From: Alphaproteobacteria bacterium
Lineage (GTDB): Bacteria > Pseudomonadota > Alphaproteobacteria > UBA8366
Assembly: GCA_021774335.1 (NCBI GenBank)
Contig: JAJFJD010000043.1
Coordinates: forward strand, 1 to 64,000
Reading direction: 5' to 3'
Length of the DNA stretch: 64,000 bases
Translations under genes and position numbers: made by a program
The notes under the pieces: generated by a model
What the model was told of the DNA's origin: nothing
The model's input: the letters and a program-made list of their open reading frames with translations, nothing else
The model's database searches: none
Part shown: positions 9,082 to 17,571 of the stretch, piece by piece
How the letters are laid out: every line of letters starts with the position of its first letter
Numbering within the stretch: the first letter of the stretch is position 1

Positions 9082-9594
9082 TCAGCTCTTGCCGTAGCGT
9101 TTGAGATGCCGGCGGAACGCGGCGGTCAGATAGTCGCTCTTGTTCGGGCCGGCGAGGATGCCCTGCCTTTTCCCCGCCCCGTCAAACAGTAACAGCGTCA
9201 CGTGACCGACGCCGTTGGCCGTCGCGAGTTGCCGGCCTTCCGGGCTTCGGATGTTGGCCACGACATACTGCAGATCGGCATCGCCGATTTCACAGAGTGC
9301 GTCCCGAGCCTCGCGCTGCAGGGCGACGCATTGGGAACACTGCGGATCGTGGATTTGCACCACGGTGGGGTTTCCATTGCCGATCTGCGTCAAATCCTGT
9401 TCGCGCATGGTGGCGCGCACCTTGCCGATAAGAAACCAACCGCCGGTTCCTACGACAAGGGTGGCCACGGCGCCGTTCCGAATCTTCCTGAGGAAGACCC
9501 GCCGTGCCGGCACCTCGTCGGCGACCTCGCTGCGCGCCCGCGTCTTGGGCCCAGCCCGATTCGGACGTTTGCTTCTGCGCTTCTGCCGTTTCAT
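9082..9594 (-). CDS. Membrane-anchored thioredoxin-like protein with CSQC motif
   Basis: About 170 aa from ATG 9594; a GTG at 9657 would add 21 residues. The N-terminus is very basic (KRQKRRSKRPNR), followed near residue 45 by one hydrophobic segment (AVATLVVGTGGWFLIGKV) that would anchor it in the inner membrane. The remainder looks like a thioredoxin fold: VVQIHDPQCSQCVALQREA holds a C-x-x-C pair after the first beta strand, and GVGHVTLLLFDG matches the cis-Pro-side region without a clear cis-proline. Probably a periplasm-facing thiol/disulfide protein. It lies alone between the synthetase and the phosphatase-superfamily gene. Confidence 0.6.
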   Translation of the reverse strand: MKRQKRRSKRPNRAGPKTRARSEVADEVPARRVFLRKIRNGAVATLVVGTGGWFLIGKVRATMREQDLTQIGNGNPTVVQIHDPQCSQCVALQREARDALCEIGDADLQYVVANIRSPEGRQLATANGVGHVTLLLFDGAGKRQGILAGPNKSDYLTAAFRRHLKRYGKS

Positions 9595-9793
9595 CGCTGT
9601 ACAACCTCGAGCAAGGGGGGCGGCGGCCAAGGAACCTTTCTCCGCCATATCATTCACAATAGTAAGGGTCGGATTCGAATGCGTCTTTAGTCCGCGGTTT
9701 CACTTTGTCGTGACTCAAGACCTGCCTCGATCAACCCAGCTCGAACCAGTCCGCGACACCTCAGAAGTTTGCGAGGACAATCGATCCTCACCG

Positions 9794-9836
9794 ATGGGTA
9801 TATTTGGGTAATAATCTTGTCCATCTACCCCTTTAG
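9794..9836. promoter_or_regulatory. Repeated TGGGTA/TACCC motifs upstream of the phosphatase-glycosyltransferase operon
   Basis: TGGGTA occurs twice exactly 10 bp apart (9794, 9804), followed by the inverted form TACCCC (9825) and then TTAGGGA. The arms CCCT and AGGG flank a TT centre at 9827-9836. Helical-turn spacing and inverted symmetry suggest a regulator binding region 70-115 bp before the start at 9909. No regulator can be named. Confidence 0.3.
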
Positions 9837-9908
9837 GGATGTCCCAATCGTCGTAAATTCCGGATAGATTCGGATCGGTCGAGAGATTTTCTCAACGATT
9901 CCGGTATC

Positions 9909-11480
9909 ATGAGCCAAAACAATCTTTTCGTCATCGGCCTGGATTCTGCGGACAAGGACCTCATCGAGCATTGGGCTTCGACCGGGGACCTTCCTGTATT
10001 CCGTTCGCTCTTGGACGGTGCCGTCCAGGGTGACATTGAAAACCCCTACGGCTTGGAAGCCGGCGGTTGCTGGCCCGCCTTCTATTTCGGGCGATCCCCA
10101 GCGGAAACGAGCCAGTTCGACGGCGCCCGTCATTTCGACGGCACCCGATACGACCATGTTTCCTTCCGCCCCGACGCAACCAAGCACGATGCGATTTGGA
10201 CAACCCTGAGTCAGGCCGGCAAGCGGTGCGGCGTGATCGATGCGCCCTATAGTTTCCCTACCGGCGACATCGACGGCCTGAAGGTTGTCGATCGTGGCGC
10301 CCACGTCCCCGCGGGCGGCGGCGACTATATGGAATTCCGGACCCATCCGCCCGCCTTGGCCGCCGAGATCAACAGCCTCTTCGGCGAAGACCCCGCCGGC
10401 GGCCATTCGAGCGACTTTTTTCCGGTCGACACCGCCGAACAGGTCGCCGCCTTCCGCGATACCTATCTCCAACGGATCGAAAAAAAGACGGACATGGCGC
10501 TGCATTATTGGCGCGATAAGCCGTTCCAGTTTTTCATGACGGTGTTCACCGAAGCGCATTGCGCCGGTCACAGATGCTGGCACATCCATGACACCTCGGA
10601 CCCGGAACACAATCCTGCCATTGCGGCGGAAATCGGCGATCCTTTGAAGGACATCTATATCGCGCTCGACCGCGCCGTCGGCCGCATGATCGACGCGGTC
10701 CGCGACGACGCGCGCGTCGTTGTCTATCTCAGCCATGGCATCGGACCCGGATATAGCGGAACCCGCCTGCTGGACCGCATCCTCGCGCGCCTGGACAGTT
10801 TCGGCACCGAGACACAGTCCAGCCCGGCCATGGAATTGGTGCGGGATCTGTGGCGCAGCATGCCCGATGCCGTCCGGCGGCCTTTGAAACCGCTGCGGGA
10901 CCGCGTCTCGCGGGATGGCTTCCAGCCGAACCGGAAAGACCGTCGCTTTTTCGAGGTCTTTGCGAACGACCGGACCGGCGGCATACGCATCAATCTCGCC
11001 GGACGCGAAGCACATGGAATCGTCGAGCCCGGCGCCGACTACGAGGCGGTCTGCACGCAACTCATCGCCGACCTCGGCGAAATGAAAAACGCGGAAACCG
11101 GCGAACCGCTCGCCGCGGAAATCCTGCGCACGCGCGACCATTACGCGGGCGACTGCCTCGATTATCTGCCCGATATCCTCGTGACCTGGAACCGCGCGCA
11201 TCCGATCAACGCCGCCACGTCACCTAAGATCGGAACCGTCGACAAGACCGGCCTGCTGCTGACCCGGTCCGGTGACCACCGGCCAACCGGCCGTTTCTTC
11301 GGACTGGCCGATGACTGGCCGCGGCAACGTCTGAATGCCCCGGTGCATGTACAGGATTTCGCCCCAACCTTCGCCACGCTCCTCGGCGTAGCGACACCAT
11401 CAATGGATGGACAGGCAATTCCGGCGCTCTGCCCGGGCAGGACCGACGAGTCGGCACCGAAAACGGCGATGGCAGGATGA
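9909..11480 (+). CDS. Alkaline phosphatase superfamily protein (phosphodiesterase/nucleotide pyrophosphatase-like)
   Basis: 523 aa. The first metal-binding motif is VIGLDSADKDL (Asp about 12), and GGCWPAFYFGRSP (about 52-64) aligns with the nucleophile region. FTEAHCAGHRCWHIHD and YLSHGIGPGYSG occupy the places of the usual D-x-x-x-H and SDHG metal motifs, here with His and Ser where Asp is common. The C-terminal segment HVQDFAPTFATLLG is typical of the superfamily. The reaction is unknown; the divergent ligands suggest a separate subfamily. The stop overlaps the start of the glycosyltransferase by four bases, so the two are translationally coupled and probably act on the same glycoconjugate or polysaccharide. 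Confidence 0.75.
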   Translation: MSQNNLFVIGLDSADKDLIEHWASTGDLPVFRSLLDGAVQGDIENPYGLEAGGCWPAFYFGRSPAETSQFDGARHFDGTRYDHVSFRPDATKHDAIWTTLSQAGKRCGVIDAPYSFPTGDIDGLKVVDRGAHVPAGGGDYMEFRTHPPALAAEINSLFGEDPAGGHSSDFFPVDTAEQVAAFRDTYLQRIEKKTDMALHYWRDKPFQFFMTVFTEAHCAGHRCWHIHDTSDPEHNPAIAAEIGDPLKDIYIALDRAVGRMIDAVRDDARVVVYLSHGIGPGYSGTRLLDRILARLDSFGTETQSSPAMELVRDLWRSMPDAVRRPLKPLRDRVSRDGFQPNRKDRRFFEVFANDRTGGIRINLAGREAHGIVEPGADYEAVCTQLIADLGEMKNAETGEPLAAEILRTRDHYAGDCLDYLPDILVTWNRAHPINAATSPKIGTVDKTGLLLTRSGDHRPTGRFFGLADDWPRQRLNAPVHVQDFAPTFATLLGVATPSMDGQAIPALCPGRTDESAPKTAMAG

Positions 11481-12622
11481 GTGATATGACCGAACGATCC
11501 CAGGAACCGCGTGTTTCCATCGTCGTCCCCGTCCACAACGGCGAGGCGTTCATTCATATCGCCCTGAACTCGGCTCTCGCGCAGACGGAACAGGATCTGG
11601 AAGTCATCGTTATCGATGACGCGTCAACCGACGCGACATGCGCGGTGGTCGAGCAGTATTGCCACCGTGATCCGCGCGTCCGGTTGATCCGAAGCAAGAG
11701 CCAGCGCGGCCCCGCCCATGCACGAAACATCGGATTTGATGCCGCATCGGGCGAATGGCTCGCCATCCTCGATGCCGACGATTGGTATACGGAGGACCGT
11801 CTGCGCTGTTTGCTGGCGGAAGCGGAACTGGAAGACTATCCCTTCGTCGCCGACAATCAGTTCTTCATTCGATCCGAGTTTGCCGTTCCACATCGGCGTC
11901 TGGTCCGGCAAGGCAAGGACCGGTCGCGGCCAATCGATCCCGAGGCGCTGCTGGTGCATGATCGCCTCGGCAAAACGGCGAGCATGGGATTGTTGAAGCC
12001 GATCATCCGCCGCCAATTGCTGATCGACCATAACCTTCGTTACGACGAACGATTGACCGTCGGCGAAGATTTCATCTTCCTGCTCGACTGCCTGCGCTGT
12101 ACCGGCCCTCTTCTGCTCGTTCTGGAACCTCATTATTTCTATCGGATTCATCAGAAATCGATCAGCACTTCGCCAAGCGTCGACCAGATCATTCCTCAAC
12201 TCGACGCGCTGAACCGACAAGTCGAGCTGTTCGACGCGGAGACTTATCCGGGAACGCGGCAGCGGCTCGAGAAACGCCAGAAGAAACTAACGCAATACAT
12301 TCGCTACAAATCGGTCGTCGAACCACTGCATGACGGCGACCTGGCCGGCGTGTTCCGGCGATTGGCAGCCGACCCTAGCGCCGCACTGCTCTTGCTTCAG
12401 TCCACCATTCGCCATTTGGAACGCGGTGCCCGTGTCTTACTGGCGCAAGGTCAGCAAGTCCTCCACTGGACAGTAAAGGGCGCGCCCGGATTGCGTTTCA
12501 ATGCGTCCGCGCCTCGCACGCGGTCGTCATCCGGTCATGAACCGCAGTCCGCTGCGATAACGGAGACAACGTCGACGATCGGAGATTCGGCGCATCCGGC
12601 GCATCCGGCGCCCGGCACCTAG
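11477..12622 (+). CDS. Family 2 glycosyltransferase
   Basis: 381 aa. The N-terminal GT-A domain (about 12-230) shows VSIVVPVHNGEAFI, VIVIDDASTDAT, GPAHARNIGFDAASGEWLA and the metal-binding DxD-type motif LDADDW (about 95-100), followed by VGEDFIFLL. This is a GT2 enzyme moving a sugar from a nucleotide donor at the cytoplasmic face of the membrane. The C-terminal 100 residues are basic and then low-complexity, ending in a duplicated coding repeat (GCGCATCCG at about 12590-12610). ATGA overlap with the upstream phosphatase-superfamily gene. Acceptor unknown. Confidence 0.88.
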   Translation: MSDMTERSQEPRVSIVVPVHNGEAFIHIALNSALAQTEQDLEVIVIDDASTDATCAVVEQYCHRDPRVRLIRSKSQRGPAHARNIGFDAASGEWLAILDADDWYTEDRLRCLLAEAELEDYPFVADNQFFIRSEFAVPHRRLVRQGKDRSRPIDPEALLVHDRLGKTASMGLLKPIIRRQLLIDHNLRYDERLTVGEDFIFLLDCLRCTGPLLLVLEPHYFYRIHQKSISTSPSVDQIIPQLDALNRQVELFDAETYPGTRQRLEKRQKKLTQYIRYKSVVEPLHDGDLAGVFRRLAADPSAALLLLQSTIRHLERGARVLLAQGQQVLHWTVKGAPGLRFNASAPRTRSSSGHEPQSAAITETTSTIGDSAHPAHPAPGT

Positions 12623-12796
12623 CCAAAATTGCTTGCAGGCTATTCGATCTTTCGGAGAAATAATCTCAAAGAAGTAGTGCCGATGCACATTGGACGTACC
12701 TCGAATACAGCCGATACCTTAGGTCGAATCATATATGCGCAATACGCCGCTAGGTCGGGAAACGACCAGCCAGGCAATTTGGAAAGGGTCAAGACC

Positions 12797-13546
12797 GTGA
12801 CGGTCACTCGAACGACAACACATATAGCCAAGATGGCTGTTTCGGCGATTTTCGCCGGCTTCCTGCTCGTATTCGGCTCCTTCCTGCCCGGCCCCGCCGG
12901 CAGCGCCCAGGCGATGACGATCGATTTCGAAACGGATGACAACGGTGCGCCGCTGTCACCCGGCGCGTTCAACGGCGCGACGGCGTATGACGGTTTCGGC
13001 GTCACGATTTCCAGCACCGGCGGCTCGCTCAGCCTGTTCAACAGCAGTTGCGGCCCCGACTTCGGCACGACCTGCTCCGGCGGCGACGCCGATCTGGGCA
13101 CGGGCGCGTCATTCGGCACGGAACCGCAGGGGAATGTCCTGGTCATTCAGGACCCGAACGTTGCACCGGCGCCGGGCGATTCGGGCGACGGCGGCACGAT
13201 CACCTTCGATTTCGCCAACCCGACGACGCTGACCCAGGTAGCGCTGCTGGACAACGACAATACGGATGGCGGCGGCACCGGCATTTTCCTGGAGCTTTTC
13301 AAGGAAGGCGTTGGCGCGCCGACGGTCATCACCCCAGCGCTGGGCGTCGATAACCTTCTGCAGATCATTGCCTTCGGCGCCGAAGGAATTGGCATCATCA
13401 AACTGGTCGTCAATTTCCCCGGATCGGGCGCCATCGCCTCGGTAACGACGGTACCAATTCCGGCCGCATTGCCGCTGCTCCTATCCGCGCTGGCATGGCT
13501 CGGTTGGGTTGCACGCCGCAAGCGGACCGCCACGGCCACCGCGTAA
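12797..13546 (+). CDS. Exported protein with VPLPA-CTERM-like sorting signal
   Basis: 249 aa from GTG 12797, chosen because GGAAAGGG lies seven bases upstream and the signal peptide then sits at the N-terminus (MAVSAIFAGFLLVFGSFLPG, cleavage near SAQA). The mature part is Gly/Asp-rich and probably beta-rich (FETDDNGAPL, TITFDF, NDNTDGGGTGIFLELF). The C-terminus has the tripartite signal VPIPAALPLLLSALAWLGW followed by ARRKR, which matches the VPLPA class of PEP-CTERM signals recognised by an exosortase. It is therefore probably processed and sent to the cell surface or extracellular matrix. It follows a glycosyltransferase, consistent with exopolysaccharide links. No exosortase is in the window. 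Confidence 0.8.
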   Translation: MTVTRTTTHIAKMAVSAIFAGFLLVFGSFLPGPAGSAQAMTIDFETDDNGAPLSPGAFNGATAYDGFGVTISSTGGSLSLFNSSCGPDFGTTCSGGDADLGTGASFGTEPQGNVLVIQDPNVAPAPGDSGDGGTITFDFANPTTLTQVALLDNDNTDGGGTGIFLELFKEGVGAPTVITPALGVDNLLQIIAFGAEGIGIIKLVVNFPGSGAIASVTTVPIPAALPLLLSALAWLGWVARRKRTATATA

Positions 13547-13562
13547 GCTCTTTCGACCTCGA

Positions 13563-13604
13563 CTACCGGGATGCGCCGCGACCCGTCCGCGCGCATCCCG
13601 GTAG
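13563..13604 (+). terminator. Strong hairpin after the VPLPA-CTERM gene
   Basis: CTACCGGGATGCGC (13563-13576) and GCGCATCCCGGTAG (13591-13604) form a perfect 14-bp stem with a 14-nt loop, 17 bp after the stop codon. There is no T-tract directly after it, so it may be a terminator without U-run or an mRNA-stabilising hairpin. Confidence 0.55.
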
Positions 13605-13653
13605 CGAACTTCCCGACGACCCGCTAAACTCACTGTCGAGTTCCTGAATTGCA

Positions 13654-13672
13654 GCCCGCGCCTTTCGCGGGC
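13654..13672 (+). terminator. Second hairpin before the HAD gene
   Basis: GCCCGCG-CCTTT-CGCGGGC, a 7-bp stem with a 5-nt loop, followed by GCATTGCTTTAAC. A short intrinsic terminator candidate 32 bp before the HAD hydrolase start. Confidence 0.4.
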
Positions 13673-13703
13673 GCATTGCTTTAACGGCTAGCGGATATCC
13701 GAC

Positions 13704-14381
13704 ATGACGATTCCAATGCTCGTGACCTTCGACGTTTACATGGCGCTGCTGGATATCGAAGGCAGCTTAACGCCGGTCGTCATGGATGTACTGAGGCTGC
13801 CGCAGGAGCCGGCAACGGCCTTCGTGCGGAACTGGCGGGCGAAGCAGATGGAACGGGCGGCAATCAGCAATTCCCTGGAAAAGGAACGCACATCCTTCCG
13901 CGACGCGACCGGCATGGCGCTGGATTATGTCGCGGCCCGGAACGGCATCACGATCCAAGCAAATACCCGGGATGCACTAATTCTGGCCTGGGACACCCTG
14001 CAGCCGTGGCCCGAAGCCGATGCCGCCGTCGCGGCAGTGAAGGCCAAAGGCTGCGCGACTGCGATCCTGTCCAACGGCGACCAGGACATGCTGGAGGCGG
14101 TCGCCCGGAATTTTACGGCAGGCTTCGATCATATTCTGTCGTCGGAAACCGCCGGTAAATACAAACCCCATCCATCGGTTTATGACCTGCCGACCACAGT
14201 TCTCGGCATTGCCAAAGGCGATGTGCTGCATGTCGCGGGCAGCCCCAACGACGTGCTGGGCGCGGTCGCCGCCGGCATGGCCTGCGCCTGGTCGAACCGG
14301 CACGGCGACCGAGTGCTCGACCCACGCTATCCGCCGACGCACGAGCTGGCGGATCTGAGCGGCGTGCCAAGCCTGCTCTGA
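13704..14381 (+). CDS. HAD hydrolase, haloacid dehalogenase type II-like
   Basis: 225 aa. The first motif FDVYMALLD has the nucleophile Asp10 and Tyr at +2, as in L-2-haloacid dehalogenases (FDAYGTL), not the Asp at +2 of HAD phosphatases. Motif II is ILSNGDQ, motif III the Lys in GKYKPHPSVY, and motif IV HVAGSPNDVLGA. The usual SSNAWD of type II dehalogenases is altered to GSPND, so dehalogenase activity on a classical substrate is not certain. It is a monocistronic unit between two hairpins and the LLM gene. Confidence 0.75.
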   Translation: MTIPMLVTFDVYMALLDIEGSLTPVVMDVLRLPQEPATAFVRNWRAKQMERAAISNSLEKERTSFRDATGMALDYVAARNGITIQANTRDALILAWDTLQPWPEADAAVAAVKAKGCATAILSNGDQDMLEAVARNFTAGFDHILSSETAGKYKPHPSVYDLPTTVLGIAKGDVLHVAGSPNDVLGAVAAGMACAWSNRHGDRVLDPRYPPTHELADLSGVPSLL

Positions 14382-14479
14382 GTGCTGGCGCGGTAACGAC
14401 CGCGATTCTGTCCAAATCGGCCTTCTTGCTATGATGCCGCATCCCCGACCGGGGCGAGCATAATTAGAAGGAGTCCGTC

Positions 14480-15529
14480 ATGAAGGTTCGGTTCGGCGTT
14501 TTGGTCTCGAGCGGCAATGCATTCCCGCACCGGGACGACCTGTCCAAGTTCCGCGAGTTGATCCGCGTGATCGACGGGGCCGGCGTCGAGATGATCGGCA
14601 CCTACGACACCAGTTTCATCGGCGGCGACGCTTATGTGCGCGCGACGCTGATCGCCGAGACAGCGGAAAACGCGCTGGTCGGCCTGCACCCGACCAATAC
14701 GCTGACGCGCGAACCGCAGATCATGGCCGCCTTCCTGGCCTCGATCGACGCGATGACCGAAGGCCGCGCCTTCATGGATATCGCCAGCGGCGACAGTGCG
14801 GTCTACAACATCGGCCTGAAGCCGGCGACGCGCGCCCGGCTTGAGGATTACATCAACTGCGTGCGAGACCTGATCGGCAAGGGCGAAGGCAGCTTTGACG
14901 GCCGCCCGCAACGGGTGCGCTGGCAGGACGAAACGGTCCGCGGCAAGATTCCCATCACGCTCTGCGCCGAGGGCCCGAAGACCCTGCATCTGGGTGGCCG
15001 CATCTGCGACGGCGTAATCGCCGGGACCGGCCTCCTGCCCGAAGTCATTTCCGATACGATCGACCGGGTCGGCAAAGGTGCAGAGGCCGAAGGACGCGAC
15101 CCATCGGAGGTCGATGTCTGGTTCACCACCCGATCATCCCTCGACGTCGACAGTGAAAAGGCGGTGAAAGCGATCCACGCATCGGTGTCGTCGATCCTCA
15201 ATCATTCGATGCGGTTCAGCCTCGACAACAAGAACGTGCCGGGTCAGTTCCGCGACAAGATCCAGGAATATGTCGATGGCTACGAACTGTACGATCACGT
15301 GCTGGAGTCGGGCCGCAACCCGGTGCGGATGGCGGAACTCGGCCTGACCGACTACGCGATGGACCGCTGGGCGCTCGCGGGCAATGTCAGCGATTGGATC
15401 GAGCGGATCGGCGCGCTTGCAGACGCCGGTGCGACCAACATCTGGTTCAGCACCGAACGCGGCGATCTGGATCGTCAGATTCACTACATGAAGGTATTCA
15501 GCGACGAGATCGCACCGCATTTCCGGTAA
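14480..15529 (+). CDS. LLM-class flavin-dependent oxidoreductase (luciferase-like)
   Basis: 349 aa TIM-barrel luciferase-like protein. Seen: KVRFGVLVSSG start, GTYDTSFIGGDAYV, ALVGLHPTNTLTREPQIMAAFLASIDAMTEGRAFMDIASGD in the region that contacts flavin, and the second half with ITLCAEGPKTLHLGGRICDG. FMN- and F420-dependent members cannot be separated by eye; FMN is more usual in proteobacteria. A strong GAAGGAG ribosome site precedes the ATG. Its stop faces the FMO-type gene 11 bp away. Substrate unknown. Confidence 0.82.
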   Translation: MKVRFGVLVSSGNAFPHRDDLSKFRELIRVIDGAGVEMIGTYDTSFIGGDAYVRATLIAETAENALVGLHPTNTLTREPQIMAAFLASIDAMTEGRAFMDIASGDSAVYNIGLKPATRARLEDYINCVRDLIGKGEGSFDGRPQRVRWQDETVRGKIPITLCAEGPKTLHLGGRICDGVIAGTGLLPEVISDTIDRVGKGAEAEGRDPSEVDVWFTTRSSLDVDSEKAVKAIHASVSSILNHSMRFSLDNKNVPGQFRDKIQEYVDGYELYDHVLESGRNPVRMAELGLTDYAMDRWALAGNVSDWIERIGALADAGATNIWFSTERGDLDRQIHYMKVFSDEIAPHFR

Positions 15530-15540
15530 CAGCGAGAGGT

Positions 15541-17340
15541 TTACCGAGGGCCAATCAAGCCTTCTTCGGTCGCCTTGATCTGCAACGCCAGATACTTTGA
15601 ATAGATTCGGCACTGGGCGAGGCTGCCGGCGATGAACCACAACCCTTCCTGCGCCGTGCGCTTGTATAGATTGCCCATCTCACCGTCCTCGCCGATGCCC
15701 CATATCTCGCCGACATTTTCCGCCACCGTATCGCCGAGCAGTCGCCGCACGAGTTCCTGCTGAGTGTAGTAGCCGGTCGCGAGGACGAGCAGGTCGGCCG
15801 GCACCGTCGTGCCGTCCTGCAGCACTGCGCCGTCGGCCGAGAAACGTTCGATGGTATCGAATTGCAAAAGGCCGATCTCGCCATCGATGATCAGGCCGGA
15901 GCACCCGCAGTCGAGATAGTAGCCGCCGCCGCGCCGGCGGTACTTCATTTGATGGCCGGTCTTATCCTCGCCGAGGTCGTATTTGAACCCACGGGCGATC
16001 AAGGCGTCGATCAACTCCTTGTCGAGCTCCACCATCTTCTCGACGGCAAGCTGGTAGCCCCGCACGAGCAGTGGATAGGTCGACGAGGCGGCCAACAGAT
16101 CGCAGTCCTCTAGCGGCGGATCTTCGTCGTAGATCGCATAGTTCAACTTGGCGCTGGGGTCGACACTGACCACCGTGGTCGACCCGCGCTGGATGATCGT
16201 CGTGTCCGCGCCATGGCTGTACAGGTCCTGAGCCACGTCGTGTCCGCTGTTGCCGGTGCCGAGCACGAGCGCCGTCTTGCCCTTCCACGCGGATCCATCG
16301 GTGAAGCTATGCGAATGCACGACCTCGCCGGTGAAATCCTCCAGCCCGGGCAGCGCCGGGATTTTGGGAATGCCGCTGACACCATTGGCGAAGACGACAT
16401 GGCGGGGATGCATGACGCGTTCAGTCCCATCCACATGGCGCACCGTCGCACGCCAGCATTTGGCGTCATCGTCATAGGCGCCGTCGACGAACTCCGTGCC
16501 GGTCCAGAAATTGATCTCCATAGCGTCGGCGTAATACTCGAACCAGTTGGCCAACATGTCCTTCGGAATGTATTTCGGCCAGGTCGGCGGAAACGGCATA
16601 TACGGCAGGTGATTGACGTGGATCGCGTTGTGCAGCGCCAATGAATGATACCGCTTGCGCCAATTGTCGCCGATCCGCTCGTGGCGATCGACCACCAGCG
16701 TGTCCACGTCGAGCTGCCGGAGCCGTGCGGCAATTCCCAGCCCGGCTTGCCCGCCGCCGACGACCAGTACCGTCGGGTCGCGGTCCGCATAGGCTTGGCT
16801 CTTGATCCGTTGATCCAGCCAATTGTCGCCGCCGAAATTACGCGAATACGCCTCACCGGACGGCCGCCGGTCGTCGACATGCTCCTCGAACCCTTTCAGC
16901 TCTTCCAAGGTGGTGAGGAGAACCCAGGCCCGCAGCCCATCACTCGACGGCGTATTGGAATCGACGACCAGGCGCACCACGCCGTTGCCGCGACCGACCG
17001 CCGTCTCGAATTCGAAGATCGCCTCGATCACGTCAACGCCAAGCCGCACGACCTGGCGCGGCGGTGTCCGGCCCGCGGCCAGAGCAAACCCGTGTGCCTT
17101 GGTCGACGGCTGCGCGCCAACCAGCGTCCCGGCAATCTGCTCAGCGCCCGCATGCGGACTGATATGCCAGGTGAACGCGACAAGATCCCGCCAGTGACTC
17201 TCCGGCTGGAACAGCGCGGCAATCGCATCGGTATCTCCGGCACGAAGCGCGGTCTCAAACGCTTCGAGCCAATGCGACGCCAGCGCCGCAATATCAGTGG
17301 CATGCCGCTCGCTCGGATCGGCTTGGTCAAGGTCGTTCAT
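15541..17340 (-). CDS. FAD-dependent monooxygenase (FMO/Baeyer-Villiger-like) with N-terminal SnoaL-like domain
   Basis: 599 aa from ATG 17340, which has AGAGGAC upstream; an open frame runs further to 17436. Residues about 15-145 resemble an NTF2/SnoaL-like fold (WLEAFETALRAGDTDAIAALF, SHWRDLVAFTW). A two-dinucleotide flavoprotein follows: FAD Rossmann motif VLVVGGGQAGLGIAARL, HVNHLPYMPFP, the FxGxxxH box FTGEVVHSHSF, NADPH motif VLGTGNSGHDVAQD, and LVLATGYY near the C-terminus. The FxGxxxH box lacks the Trp of true Baeyer-Villiger enzymes, so N-, S- or other oxygenation is equally possible. It is divergent from a LysR gene, its likely regulator. Confidence 0.85.
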   Translation of the reverse strand: MNDLDQADPSERHATDIAALASHWLEAFETALRAGDTDAIAALFQPESHWRDLVAFTWHISPHAGAEQIAGTLVGAQPSTKAHGFALAAGRTPPRQVVRLGVDVIEAIFEFETAVGRGNGVVRLVVDSNTPSSDGLRAWVLLTTLEELKGFEEHVDDRRPSGEAYSRNFGGDNWLDQRIKSQAYADRDPTVLVVGGGQAGLGIAARLRQLDVDTLVVDRHERIGDNWRKRYHSLALHNAIHVNHLPYMPFPPTWPKYIPKDMLANWFEYYADAMEINFWTGTEFVDGAYDDDAKCWRATVRHVDGTERVMHPRHVVFANGVSGIPKIPALPGLEDFTGEVVHSHSFTDGSAWKGKTALVLGTGNSGHDVAQDLYSHGADTTIIQRGSTTVVSVDPSAKLNYAIYDEDPPLEDCDLLAASSTYPLLVRGYQLAVEKMVELDKELIDALIARGFKYDLGEDKTGHQMKYRRRGGGYYLDCGCSGLIIDGEIGLLQFDTIERFSADGAVLQDGTTVPADLLVLATGYYTQQELVRRLLGDTVAENVGEIWGIGEDGEMGNLYKRTAQEGLWFIAGSLAQCRIYSKYLALQIKATEEGLIGPR

Positions 17341-17547
17341 GAATGTCCTCTTGTGCGGCGGCGGCAACCTGGAATCGGCACTGGTGGATTTTAGTCGAGA
17401 TTCATCAACGAGCGCCAATGACCGGCTTCGATCCACCGAAGCCCGGCTTGGAAATCCGGTGCGAGCCGCCGCGGGAGGTGATCCGACAGGCGTGACAAAG
17501 TTCGTTTGTTTGCGTGTAAGATTGGGTGCGTGTAATTTTCAATCAAC

Positions 17548-17566
17548 TATTCCAATAAATGGAATA
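17548..17566. promoter_or_regulatory. Inverted repeat upstream of LysR gene, likely operator
   Basis: TATTCCA-ATAAA-TGGAATA is a perfect 7-bp inverted repeat with a 5-bp spacer, an A/T-rich island ending five bases before the LysR ATG at 17572. Position and symmetry fit a LysR autoregulatory site in the FMO/LysR divergent promoter region. It also covers the place of the ribosome site, so the mRNA may be leaderless or start very close. Confidence 0.5.
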
Positions 17567-17571
17567 ATTTG

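Noticed and set aside
9825..11201. Long open frame on the minus strand over the phosphatase-superfamily gene
   Set aside because: No family resemblance; it mirrors the high-GC third-position pattern of the plus-strand gene, which has clear motifs.
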